Of a stretch of 64,000 nucleotides of DNA, positions 46,541 to 56,639 are shown piece by piece. Where the stretch lies: assembly GCA_963575745.1 (NCBI GenBank), contig CAUYUJ010018647.1:19303-83302 (forward strand). The letters run 5' to 3'. The position numbers were made by a program, and so were the translations under genes. The stretch is from Prorocentrum cordatum (Eukaryota > Sar > Dinophyceae > Prorocentrales > Prorocentraceae). The notes under the pieces were generated by a model. That model had not been told where the DNA came from. It did no database searches and saw nothing but the letters and a program-made list of their open reading frames with translations. Positions within the stretch are counted from its first letter, which is position 1; every line of letters starts with the position of its first letter.

Positions 46541-47400
46541 TTCGGTGGAGCTTCCTTGGCGGTCACGAAGCGCGTCAGGGGTGTGCCGACTCGGGCACGG
46601 TGGCGCCATTCGATCGCGACCACTGGAGCCTTCTGTGGAAGTCCTCATGGGGCCACGACACGTGTAAGGGGTATGCCAACAAGGGCGCGGCGGTGCCGTG
46701 CGATTGTAGCCATTGGAATCTTCGGTGGAGCTCCTTATGTGGCCACGAAACTTGTGAGGGGGGTGCCTGAATGGCCGCGGCTGTGCCATGCGAACCTTGC
46801 CGCTGGGGCCTTCGGTGGAGCTCCCTACGCGGCCTCGAAACGTGTGAGGGAGATGCTGAATGGGCGCGGCGGTGCCATACGAATGAAGCCGCTGGGGACC
46901 TCGGTGGAGCTCCCTGTGGGGCCACGAAACGTTTGAGGGGTGTGCCGATGGGTGCGGTGTTGCCTTGCGAACGCAGTCACCAGGGTCTTCGGTGGAAGTC
47001 TGTATGAGGCCACGAAACATGTGAAAATGTACCGAAATCACTGCGCGAACGCCATGCCAGCGCAGCCACTGGGGCCTCCAGTGGAGCTCCCTATGAGGCC
47101 ACGAAACGTGTGAAGGGTGTGCCAACACGGACGCAGTGGCGTCATACGAACGCAGACATGGGGGTCTTCGGTGGAACTCCCTATGGGGCCACGAAACGTG
47201 TGAGGGGCATGCCGAAACGGGTGCGGTGGTGCCCTGCGAACGCAAACACTGGAACCTTCGGTGGAACTCCCTATGGGGCCACGAAACGTTTGACGGGTGT
47301 GCCGAAATTGGCGCGGTGGCGCCATGCGAACGCAGCCATTGAGGCCTTCGGTGGAACTCCCTGTGGCCGCAAAAAGTGTGAAGGGCGTACCGTGGGCAGA
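46541..47400 (+). repeat. 90-bp minisatellite, right arm (ten units)
   Basis: TTCGGTGGA-type starts at 46541, 46631, 46721, 46811, 46900, 46988, about 47078, 47167, 47257 and 47347. It is the same unit as the left arm, in opposite orientation. The last unit runs into GGGCAGAGGCAAAGATG, which also matches the left flank inverted. Confidence 0.95.
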
Positions 47401-48050
47401 GGCAAAGATGTGAGGAGGGGGAGGCGAGGGGAGTTGGGACGCGGGGCGCTCGCTGTCTGTTGGAAGCGAGGACCCAACACCACAGGATGGTTGAGAAAAA
47501 ATTGTGTGATCTGGTCAGGACGTGAAGAGATTTACGCCCCTGGGGTCAAAACATGACCTCTGGATCTCTCCAAGGGCGCGCCACTATTAGATTGCCGATC
47601 CACCCATCAGTCGCCTTCGTGCTGAGCGCGGAAGTCTGGATCCAAGAGTAGAACGATACGACTTGACCCCAGGACATACTCAAGGGAAGGAGCATGAGCA
47701 TCGTTTAACCGATCCCCGATCCCCATTGGCATGGCTTTGGCCCCTCTGACCGTTTCATCCCACCTGGGTGAATGGGCAGCTGGGGCTCAGGTACCATGGC
47801 CAGGTGGGGATGGACGGACGGACGGACGCGCAGCTGACGAACACAGAGGTATGGCCCATGAGGGTGGCGCGCTGGCGCCGCACCCCCTCCCTTGATGACG
47901 CACACGACGAAGCCCACAGCAAGGCGGGCGACTCCTCGAGCTGAACTGCCCCCAAGACCTGCACGTGAACGCGGCTTCCTCTTAAACGTATGAAAAATGT
48001 GGATCGAGCGCCGAGGGGGCATTCTAGTCGCTTTTGCGACGACGCGAATG
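47401..48050. other. No gene; flank with dispersed elements
   Basis: 47617-47672 (GTGCTGAGCGCGGAAG, later GAACGATACG) is related to 52115-52175. 47694-47768 is copy 2 of the 75-bp element. The remainder is unique. Confidence 0.55.
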
Positions 48051-48054
48051 CGAA

Positions 48055-48162
48055 GATGGCGACGATGACGACAAAGACGACGAAGACGACAACGACGACG
48101 ACGACGACGACGACAACGACGACGACGACAACGACGACGACAACGACGACGACGATGACCAC
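48055..48162. repeat. GAC triplet array
   Basis: (GAC)n/(ACG)n with A insertions. The poly-Asp or poly-Thr frames are artefacts. Confidence 0.9.
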
Positions 48163-48249
48163 TTCGAGACAGCCCGCCTGCGCGCACCACAACCGCACGG
48201 GTGCTGGGCCAGGGTCGGACTCTGGCCCACCGCCACGAACACATGCATT

Positions 48250-50300
48250 AATCAGCCAGCATGTGAGCAGAACTCGTCTGCCAATCACCCCGGAAAGCCG
48301 ACTCGTTTGCAATTGCAATCCAGTTCGCGATGTCCACGTCGTGGTCAACATTCCTAAAGAACTGCACGAGTTCGTCTGTCCATCTCCTTCGTGGACGGCG
48401 TTGGTTGACAGCCTCGTGGTCGGGGGTCGTCTGCCGCGCACCGCGTGACAAATTCCTCCGCCCAGTGATCAGAAGGCATAGCGGCGACTCGCGCCGCGCA
48501 ACGTCAGACTTTGCGCCTCCACGCAGCGCACCAGCTGTCGATATGTGTTGCGCAGTATGGTGTCCACAATACACGTTGCTCGCCGTAGCCAGCCAATATA
48601 ATTCTCTACGATATCATAACGTGCATCCGCGACTGTTGCACTCCCCACCGGGGAGGCTGACGAAGAAGATGTACCATCTTTGTCTGACTGGTCTATATGC
48701 CTCCTGCGTCTTCTTCCGATGCCCACATCATCCAGCGCATTCGACGTTGCGGTGTTTTGGGCTTCTGTTGCGCGGCTACCGAGAGAGGCCAACTAGAAGA
48801 ACCGTACAGAACAGGAAGGGGTAGACACACTCTCGAAGAGGCGCAGCCAGCATTTCAAGGAATATCTGTTGAAAGTACATTCTGATTAGTTTGCCCTGAA
48901 GGCCCTTCATCCCTGCCGCATTATGTGTTCGATCTCCGTGCCTACTGGGTTCCCGAGTGTGGTTCGCCTTCCAAGATAGCCCACAGCAACGTCAACAGGA
49001 ACGATCCCGATCTGCAACTCATCGATTGTAGCGAGTGTTGTCTTACCTTTTCCTGTACCCGTGCAAGCATTGTTACGGATGGCTGTTCTACGCAGAAGCC
49101 CCACGGAGGCAGCTGAGCTTCGCGCGCCTGATACCATTCGAACATGTATGCTGCCAACTCTGCACAACGAGGGAAACGTCATCCGCGAAACTCACGCCTG
49201 TCAATCGGCCCAGTCCTGCGGATCCGAATTACAAGCAATATTTCTTGTTTCTCTGCGGCTCCTTTGCAAATGTCACCTGGCAGCGCGTGAAGAGTAGCGT
49301 TCCCAACGGGTCCCTGGCAACGTCTGTCCTTACTCGCCCTTGTTGTCCACTGTATAGTTTGAACATCCAACGTATGTACGGAATCTACACTCCCTTCTTC
49401 GCCATGGTGTTCCGTAGCGCATGGTGTTCCACTGCACCGAATGCCATTGGGAAGTCGATACGGTGCACCACATTGGGATCTGAAGTATTCGGACTGCTCC
49501 TGGTTCTGGTGCAATGAAAAAACTGGTCCTTCGTGGCTAAGCCGCTGCGAAAGCCAGCCTGGTCAGAGCTCTTGCCAGCGTCCAGAATTAGTGTCCGATA
49601 TACAGCAGCCTGGAAAAGAGCTTGTACAGCATGGGGATCATTGTGATGGGCCTGTAGTTTTGGCACGTCCTTCGTCTCCTGTGTTCAAAATCACTGCAAT
49701 CACAGATTGTCCCCAGCACTGCGGCGGCTCAGCGTACGGAAAGAATGTCATTACATAATTGCTGTAGTGCCTCAACCAACACGCCGCTAGCTTAAATGAA
49801 CATGTCTCCAATAGCCCCATTGTCTATCTGCGCTGCGATTTGCTTCGAGATTCACAATTGCCTCGAGAACATCTTTGATCGTAAACTCTGGCACGCTTCC
49901 CTGCACAGCGTCTGATGTGAGAGCAGGGATAGCTAGCTCTGAACAGCTACATGCAAATACTCCTCGTAGAAAAAGGCAAGCACGTGTTCAATGCCAAGCC
50001 TTGTTATGAAAGTCTCACCACCATCCAGCATGCAAAATGACAACGGTTTTTGTGCCGTGCTTTGACATGCTGTCTGCCAGCCCAGAAAGCTTGTTCAAGA
50101 TCACGTTCATAGCATCATCGGCCAAGGTCCTTCTCATTATTCGCGCTGCGTCTCGCAGCAGATGTTTGCTGACATCCGTTCGCTTTACCCCAGCAGTGTT
50201 CGGCAAGGCTTGCCGTTCCCGAACCGGCGCCTGCTACTTCGCATCCTGCGATGTGGCAACATCGTTTTTGACATCATTGTTGTAGATTGCGTTCAGCGAC
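48250..50300 (-). pseudogene. Decayed LINE reverse transcriptase (endonuclease-RT type)
   Basis: Minus-strand motifs in order, in different frames: VPEFTIKDVLEAIVNLEANR (near 49850-49910, pre-finger region). NYRPITMIPMLYKLFSRLLY (49600-49660), the classical NYRPI block. SSDQAGFRSGLATKDQF (near 49535-49585), the QAGFR block. IDFPMAFGAVEHHAL (near 49410-49455), equivalent to the D-KAFDSV-H-L palm motif with the usual Lys and Asp lost. GVSFADDVSLVV (49166-49195), the catalytic FADD motif, intact. VAVGYLGRRTTLGNPVGTEI (near 48925-48985), the YLG thumb motif. RPRRRWTDELVQFF (near 48370-48410), the C-terminal RPxxRWxD signature. At least four frameshifts or stops separate them. Jockey- or CR1-like by motif style; the endonuclease part was not found. 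Confidence 0.85.
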
Positions 50301-50339
50301 GCCGACTCCACAAAGCCACTTCGAGACGCGCAGACCACA

Positions 50340-50402
50340 GACGCAGGTTATTCCTACTGCAGCACGGTCTGAGACCGTGCTGCAGTAGGAATAACCTGCG
50401 TC
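50340..50402. repeat. Perfect 31-bp inverted repeat with one-base loop
   Basis: Left arm 50340-50370 and right arm 50372-50402 are exact complements around a single G at 50371. Homology stops at once outside. It lies between the minus-strand LINE and the plus-strand RNase H remnant. Confidence 0.95.
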
Positions 50403-50489
50403 AATGAGCTAGCATACCCAGCTGCGAAGGCTGTCTGCCATGGAGCCCTGCACCGTTTATCTTGTATGAGTTGCCCTCTGCCTACGTTG

Positions 50490-50946
50490 CGACGCCGATG
50501 ACGATTGCGAAGGGTCATCTTCACAGGCCCGAACCGAGGTCCAAGCAGTGTTCCGATCCACAGCTCATCGCTCTTCGGGGTCACCGGGGCTGCGCAGCAC
50601 TCAGAACGTCGGAGAGCTCGGGGCCCTTTCCTGCGGCCTCTCGTGGTTGCGGGACCACCTGAACGCGGCAGCACGGCAGCTGGTCAAGATCATCATCGAG
50701 TACGACTCGGAATACGCGGCCAGCGTCAAACAGCGACGGGCCCGGGCACGGCAGAATCTTAGGCTCGTGCTGAGAGCCCGCCACATCTACGACTGGGTCT
50801 CTTCCTTCATCGAACGGCGCAAGGTGGAATCCCACATGGGCCAGTTCTTCAACGAGCGAGCGGACCATCTCGCCAATTGCGGCGCGAGTGGCATGTGCTG
50901 TGGGCTGCTGGATGTGACCCGGTGGGCCCGACACCCTTCGAGCTGA
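50490..50946 (+). pseudogene. RNase H domain remnant of a second retroelement lineage
   Basis: The open frame at 50548-50946 carries VGELGALSCGLSWLRDHL (Glu block), VKIIIEYDSEYAASVKQR (Asp block, DSEYA) and NERADHLANCGASG (final Asp block), all in RNase H order. The usual VKGH segment before NERAD is altered to SHMGQF. The first strand continues in another frame just upstream (FTGPNRGPS and FGVTGAAQHS), so a frameshift near 50600 breaks the domain. Strand and motif wording differ from the RNase H remnant at 21.4-21.9 kb, pointing to another family. It ends in a stop at 50944. Confidence 0.7.
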
Positions 50947-51265
50947 TCTTGCACAGCCGCAGCAGGTAACATCTTGTGGCTCTAGTCTTATGTCATCAGC
51001 ATCGTCACCTACCTCTTCTTCTCCTTCCCCTTCGTCATCGAATGACTCGGCAAGTGCTGCCGGCATGCCCTGGCGTCGTGTTCTGCGACCTGGTGCTCGT
51101 CACGTTATCTACAAATCTTGCGGCATTGTGGTTAGAGCGTGCTGGTCGTCTGACCTGTGGTGTCAGACTTACCGTATGTGGCCCTGCGGTGCTTCAATGT
51201 TGGGCGAGCTCATCGAGCTATTCTTGGTTTCTTCGAGGTCAGGCAGCCCCTGATCATTGTCATTA

Positions 51266-51737
51266 TATGTTTCAGTCGATCTGCCGAGCTTTCCCCTTCG
51301 TACTTGTACACACCCCCCCCACCCCCCTGCAGAGCGGACCCCGCCCCCTGTAGCCCCCTTCCCCTGCAGAGCGGACCGCCCCCCCCCCTCCCTGCAGCCC
51401 AGCCCCCCCCCGCTGCAGAGCGGACCCCGCTCCGTGCAGCCCCCCCCCTGCAGAGCGGACGCCCCCCCCCCCCCCCCCCCCCCTGCCCCTCCCCCCTGCA
51501 GAGCAGACTTCCTCTCCTGCAGCCCCTCCCTCCTTCAGAGCGGACCACCCCTCTCCCTTGCAGTCCCTCCCTCTGCCGAGCGGACTCCCCCTGCAGAGCA
51601 GACCCCCTCCCCTGCCCTCTCCCCTGCAGCATCATCCTGATCATCATCTTGCGGAGCGCCCCGGATCGGCGGCACTGGCCGGAGGCCACTACAATATGTT
51701 TTAGTCAATCTGCCGAGCTTTCCCCTTCGTACTTGTA
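51266..51737. repeat. CTGCAGAGCGGAC cluster between 43-bp direct repeats
   Basis: Direct repeats 51266-51308 and 51695-51737 differ at two positions (TATGTTTCAGTCGATCTGCC against TATGTTTTAGTCAATCTGCC at their starts). Between them about ten copies of CTGCAGAGCGGAC or close variants are spaced 30-45 bp apart in C-rich DNA. No coding frame is supported. Confidence 0.85.
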
Positions 51738-52760
51738 TGCGTCGTCATTATTGCTGGCGGTTTTGAGGAAACAGTGCTGCGCAGCACGAGGCCTTCTACT
51801 GTCGCCCAGTGCTCGAGCCACTGGCCTCTGGAGTTATCTTCATTCAGCCTACAAACTTTATGTGAAGACCGCTCCTCTCCACTTTCATGCTATCCTTTCG
51901 GCGCAGATATTGGATTGGATATTGAGCCCGATGACTATCGGCCGTGATGGGAAAAGGACGCCTTCTCTCCCTCACCTCATCCTCTACCAGACCCTACAAT
52001 AGGTTCGACCCTTCGATTACCCAACCTCCATTCACACAAACTCCGAGCACAGCCAGATCGTCGAACTCCGCCCGGCTGTCAAGCTGGGCTCAGAGCAAAG
52101 ACTCAGCCGTCGCCCGTGTGCTGAGCGCGGAAGCCTGCAGCGAAGCGTGGAACGATACGGGATCGATCCCAAAACGCATCGGAACCACAGAGGAGAGGGA
52201 GAGGGAGAGGAGACAAAGGCCCCCCGAAGACGCGAGGCAGGCAACTGGAGCCTCTTGCAGGCCTCTTCGGGCCCTCTTGAAGGCTTCTCGAGCCGTCTTT
52301 GAGTCACCTGGGAGGCGATCGATCAAAGAAGGGGGGGGGGCCGGCCTAACAGAATCGCCACAACCCCCCCAAAAAATGCCAAAATTTGCCCAACATCTGA
52401 AGAAGATCCTTGACGCTCGCATTCTCGCGGAGGCCTTCTCGGGCGCCTCGCCGTCGCTCAGACGCCCACTCCCCGCTCATCTCTCGGCTTCGCGCGCGCA
52501 CCTTTCGCAAGATGCCCTCAGATGCTCCTCGATGGTCCTGGGCCAAAGAGTAAACGCACGCGTCCGAGCGATGCCAAGACGCTCTGACGACCCGCGAAGC
52601 CCACCGCGCCCACCTGGGTGGAGGGCCCCCCATCGGCGCGCGGAGCCTCGAGGCACGGGCGCCGGCACACCAGGCAGGGCCGCGGGCCCACCTCTGCGGG
52701 GATGAGGGGGGGGGGGCGGCGCGAACGAGGGGCAGGCGCGGGGCCGATCCTCCACTGAGC
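51738..52760. other. No gene; one dispersed element
   Basis: 52115-52175 matches 47617-47672 in part. A short TCTTGG-type patch (CCTCTTGCAGGCCTCTTCGG) lies near 52251. No recognisable protein. Confidence 0.45.
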
Positions 52761-52767
52761 TAATTCC

Positions 52768-52975
52768 TCCTCCTCCTCCTCCTCCTCCTCCTCCTCCTCC
52801 TCCTCCTCCTCCTCCGTATCCTCCTCCTCCTCCTCCTCCTCCTCCTCCTCCTCCTCCTCGTCCGTATTCTCCTCCTCCGCCGTATCCGGCGTATCCTCAA
52901 TATCCCTCCTCCTCCTCCTCCTCCCCCTCCTCCTCCTAATCCTCCTCCTCCTCCTCTCCCTCCTCCTTCTGATTG
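52768..52975. repeat. CTC array with CGTATC interruptions
   Basis: (CTC)n split by CCGTATC and TCCGTATTC phrases near 52815, 52860 and 52885. Confidence 0.9.
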
Positions 52976-53284
52976 TATTCCTATGATTATTGTCCTTCTG
53001 ATTGTTCGCGGTAATATTTGTATTTTGTTGCTATGACTCGTAATATCAGTACGATGTTTCGCATTCTCGTTCGAATTATAAAAAGTATGAGTGATCTTCT
53101 TTTTAACATGACTATTATTCGTATTATGCGCATGTATAGTAATACTAAGAATAGCATTCGTATTTGTTCCTAGTCTTCATATTACTATCAGCTTGAGTAC
53201 TACTACTAGAATTCGTAGTATTATTCTGATCCCCTTACAACTATTGCAGTTCGTCTTCATCTTCGTCTTCTGATTCCAAATAGT
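52976..53284. other. AT-rich unique stretch, no gene
   Basis: Unusually AT-rich for the window, with TATTCGTA- and AATATT-like words and imperfect ATTACT triplets that grade into the next array. No open frame of note. Confidence 0.5.
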
Positions 53285-53345
53285 ACTGTATGGGTACTCT
53301 TACTTATATTACTACTATTACTTGTATGAGTACTAGTACTACTAT

Positions 53346-53426
<81 letters not shown>

Positions 53427-53427
53427 G

Positions 53428-53519
<92 letters not shown>

Positions 53520-53609
53520 GTACTACTACACTAATTACTACTACTACTACTACTACTTACTACTACTAACTACTCTAACTTACTACTACTACTACTACTA
53601 CTACTACCA

Positions 53610-53660
<51 letters not shown>

Positions 53661-53776
53661 GTGCTACTACTACTACTACTACTACTACTACTGCTACTTA
53701 CTGCTACTACTACTACTTCTACTACTACTACTACCACTACTACTACGACTATGACTACGACTACGACTACTGCAAT

Positions 53777-53817
<41 letters not shown>

Positions 53818-53864
53818 ATAATACTACGACTACTACTACTACTACTACTACTACTACTGCTGCA

Positions 53865-53900
<36 letters not shown>
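53285..53900. repeat. ACT/TAC trinucleotide array
   Basis: About 600 bp of (TAC)n with rare GAC, TGC and TTA variants, running into the assembly gap. Confidence 0.95.
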
Positions 53901-54000
53901 NNNNNNNNNNNNNNNNNNNNNNNNNNNNNNNNNNNNNNNNNNNNNNNNNNNNNNNNNNNNNNNNNNNNNNNNNNNNNNNNNNNNNNNNNNNNNNNNNNNN
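53901..54000. other. Assembly gap, 100 N
   Basis: Exactly 100 N between an ACT array and an ACGC array. The length is a placeholder, so true adjacency and distance are unknown. Confidence 1.
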
Positions 54001-54007
54001 ACACACA

Positions 54008-54103
<96 letters not shown>

Positions 54104-54220
54104 CACACACTATCCTCGTCATAGTCATCGTCGCCATCAGCATCACCAGCATCATAATCAGCATCCTCAGCGCCACCACCACCACCACCAGTATCATCAC
54201 CATCATCATCACCCTCATCC
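54001..54220. repeat. ACGC array, CA run and CAT/CAC triplets
   Basis: (ACGC)n at 54007-54092, (CA)n to 54110, then imperfect (ATC)n and (CAC)n to about 54225. Confidence 0.95.
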
Positions 54221-54435
54221 TCCGATATCCTCACTCTCCCTTGCCACGCGGCAATGCACGGGGTGGATGAGAAGTATTCTATGATACTCGCACGCGTGAC
54301 AAAAGGGGGAGTGCTCCGTTCCCCCTGCTCGCCCTTCCGAGCCTCCCCCATTACCATTACTCCTCCCGGACGTTACCATCCCCACCGCGTCGAACTTCTC
54401 CCCGCCATGCTCTGGACGATCCGTCTGGCCAGGCA
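54110..54435 (+). repeat. Duplicated segment, copy 1
   Basis: Shares with 54880-55640 a TATCCTCGTC entry, TCCGATATC, CGGCAATGC, CGTCGAACTTCT and ATCCGTCTGGCCAGGCA, in the same order. Copy 2 is longer because of the ATC arrays and an insert. Confidence 0.75.
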
Positions 54436-54879
54436 TTCCCAGAAGTTGGACGGGCAATCGGAGATCGGTTCTTGCCTCTCTCGCCCCTCTCCCCTTGGGC
54501 CTCCCCCTCCGACCCCCCCCCCCGTCCCCTCCTTTCCACCGTTCCTGTGCGGGGCGCAGCAAGCTCTAAACTCCTCAGACATTTCAATGGACCCAAGGTT
54601 CGTCCTTATCTTGGCATCGCTCGACGGTGTGCATTTTTCCTTTGGCGAGGACCATCGAGGAGCATCCTTGATTATTCAGCGAAAAAGCCACGCACGAAAC
54701 CGAAAAAAACACACGGAATGGACGTCCGAGCGATGGCCAGTTATGAACACGTAGCTCACATGCAAGAATCTTCAGGAACGTGTCGGATCTCTTTGACATT
54801 CATGGGGGTCGCCAGTCGCCAATTTTGGCCGCCACATAGCAACGCCATGGTGGGTGGGTAGGCGAACAACACACTTTAT
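54436..54879. other. No gene seen
   Basis: Unique sequence between the two duplicate copies. Short frames only. Confidence 0.4.
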
Positions 54880-55052
54880 CCTCGTCGTCGTCATCGCCGT
54901 CAGCACCATCACCACCATCACTATCAACATATCAACCATCACCATCACCATCACCATCACCACCATCACCATCACCATCACCATCACCATCACCATCACC
55001 ATCACCATCACCATCACCATCACCATCACCATCACCATCACCATCACCATCA

Positions 55053-55130
<78 letters not shown>

Positions 55131-55640
55131 AATCATCATCATCACCATCATCATCATCCTTCTCATCATCATCACCAACATCACCCCCCTCCTCCGATAT
55201 CTTCATCCTCCCTCGCAACGCGTCAACGCACGGGGCGGATAAGAGGTACGATTCCACTTACGCGCTCGCCACGCGGCAATGCTTGGGGGGGAACGATCTA
55301 ATTCCACTCGACTTGTCTCGCGACAACACAAGTGGGCGGAAACATGTAGTACTCTGCTCGGCCCGTCTTGCGGCAACGCGGAGGAGAGCGAAACCAACAT
55401 TCAAATTCCGTGCTCGCCACGTGCGACGGTGACGACGGCAGAGGCGAGGGCGATAACAGTGACGAAGGCAGCGACGGCGACGACGATGGAAGACCATGAC
55501 GACCGCGACGACGACGACCCCTCCGAACCACCCTCAACACTCCTCCCTGGACGTCACCGTCTCTACCACGTCGAACTTCTTCAAGCCATGTTCTGAAGTA
55601 TCCGTCTGGCCAGGCAATCCCAGAACAACTGGTTCCTACC
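54880..55640 (+). repeat. Duplicated segment, copy 2, with ATCACC and ATC arrays
   Basis: Contains (ATCACC)n at about 54940-55052 and (ATC)n at 55053-55160, then the flank shared with 54220-54435. An internal CTCGCCACGCGGCAATGC-like phrase occurs more than once (55264, 55361). Confidence 0.8.
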
Positions 55641-55671
55641 TCCCTCACCTCCCTCAGATTATGATCGTGGA

Positions 55672-55770
55672 GAGGAGGAGGAGGAGGAGGAGGAGGAGGA
55701 GGAGGAGGAGGAGGAGGAGGAGGAGGAGGAGGAGGAGGAGGAGGAGGAGCAGGGGGAGGAGGGGGAGGAG
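55672..55770. repeat. GGA triplet array
   Basis: (GGA)n on plus. Confidence 0.95.
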
Positions 55771-55965
55771 GGGGATGGTGATGATGATGACGATGCTGCT
55801 GATGATGATGGTGAGGCTGACGGCATGTGGATGGTGAAGCGATGGGAGGCACAGACAGCCTCCCAAGGAGGCGCGAGGGCTTCTGAGAGGCCCCGCCGCC
55901 TTCTGAGAAGGCTTTCTCTTTCTCACCTCCCCTCCGGGCGCGCCGCCGAATCTGGTCTTTGGGTC

Positions 55966-56102
55966 ACTCCTCCTCCTCCTCCTCCTCCTCCTCCTCCTCC
56001 TCCTCCTCCTCCTCCTCCCTCCTCCTCCTCCCCTCCTCTTCCTCATCTTCTTCTCTCTCTCCTCCTCCTCCTCCTCCTCCTCCTCCTCCTCCTCCTCCTC
56101 CA
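55966..56102. repeat. CTC triplet array
   Basis: (CTC)n on plus, about 300 bp from the GGA array above. The two are complementary and could pair as an inverted repeat. Confidence 0.95.
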
Positions 56103-56431
56103 CTTCGGTTCTCCAGCGGCCGTTCGGGACGATCCCGACACCCTCGGAACGCCCTCAGCGAGGCGCAGCTGCTGGCAAGCATCCCCAGGCTGGAAAACCG
56201 CCGAGGACCCACGAGAACGTTTGAAAGCCTCGCACCCCGAGCCTTGAGAACCCGAACCTTCCCTCCCGTCGCTCGCCGCCGAGAGGACCTGGAGTCCCTG
56301 GACCGCACGGCCACCGTCATAGACAGCCTCAGGCGCGGAGGGGGCGGGGGCCGCCTGCCGGGCCTGCGGCGCCGCCGCCTCCGGGGTTGACCTCAAGCAG
56401 ATACGGGCCTGGGTTTATAATGCTGCACGAA

Positions 56432-56624
56432 CGAGATGGGCACGGAAAGAAAGGGTACAATGCTCAACCTCAGTTCCTGTCCATTTTGAACAGGACTCGC
56501 GGTCTGCGCCGCCGCAGCCTGTGTCCATTCGAGACAGAAGGTCGCCTGCCCAACAGCGGCCGCTGTTGGTTTGGGACAACACTTGTTGTTGGGCATTGTT
56601 CCCACTCTTTCCGTGCCCATCTCG
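56432..56624. mobile_element. MITE-like 193-bp inverted-repeat element
   Basis: The terminal inverted repeat of about 36 bp (56432-56467 and 56589-56624) begins CGAGATGGGCACGGAAAGA, with four mismatches. Weaker symmetry continues toward the centre near 56528, and a perfect CCAACAGCGGCCGCTGTTGG palindrome sits in the right half. Both strands therefore give similar short frames. No transposase; a target duplication is not obvious. Confidence 0.6.
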
Positions 56625-56639
56625 GGCGTCCAAAATAAT

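Larger units (their letters stand above)
44245..47530. mobile_element. Foldback-like inverted structure enclosing the psaI-like gene
   Basis: The left arm (about 44245-44870) and the right arm (about 46480-47520) are inverted relative to each other. Both contain a 90-bp minisatellite, five units left and ten right. Homology continues past the arrays on the outer side: GCGGGGCGC, then CGAGG-CCAACACCACAGG on the right, against the complement of 44300-44345 on the left. On the inner side the arms share a GTTGTGGGCACCGCTTT-like entry. Foldback transposons are known for long inverted arms of tandem repeats, but no transposase or target duplication is visible. The mobile-element label is an inference. 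Confidence 0.5.

Noticed and set aside
45419-47245. 608-codon minus-strand frame overlapping psaI
   Set aside because: It joins the 90-bp array, 30 codons per unit, with an out-of-frame reading of psaI. The PsaI motif and targeting signal are in the other frame.
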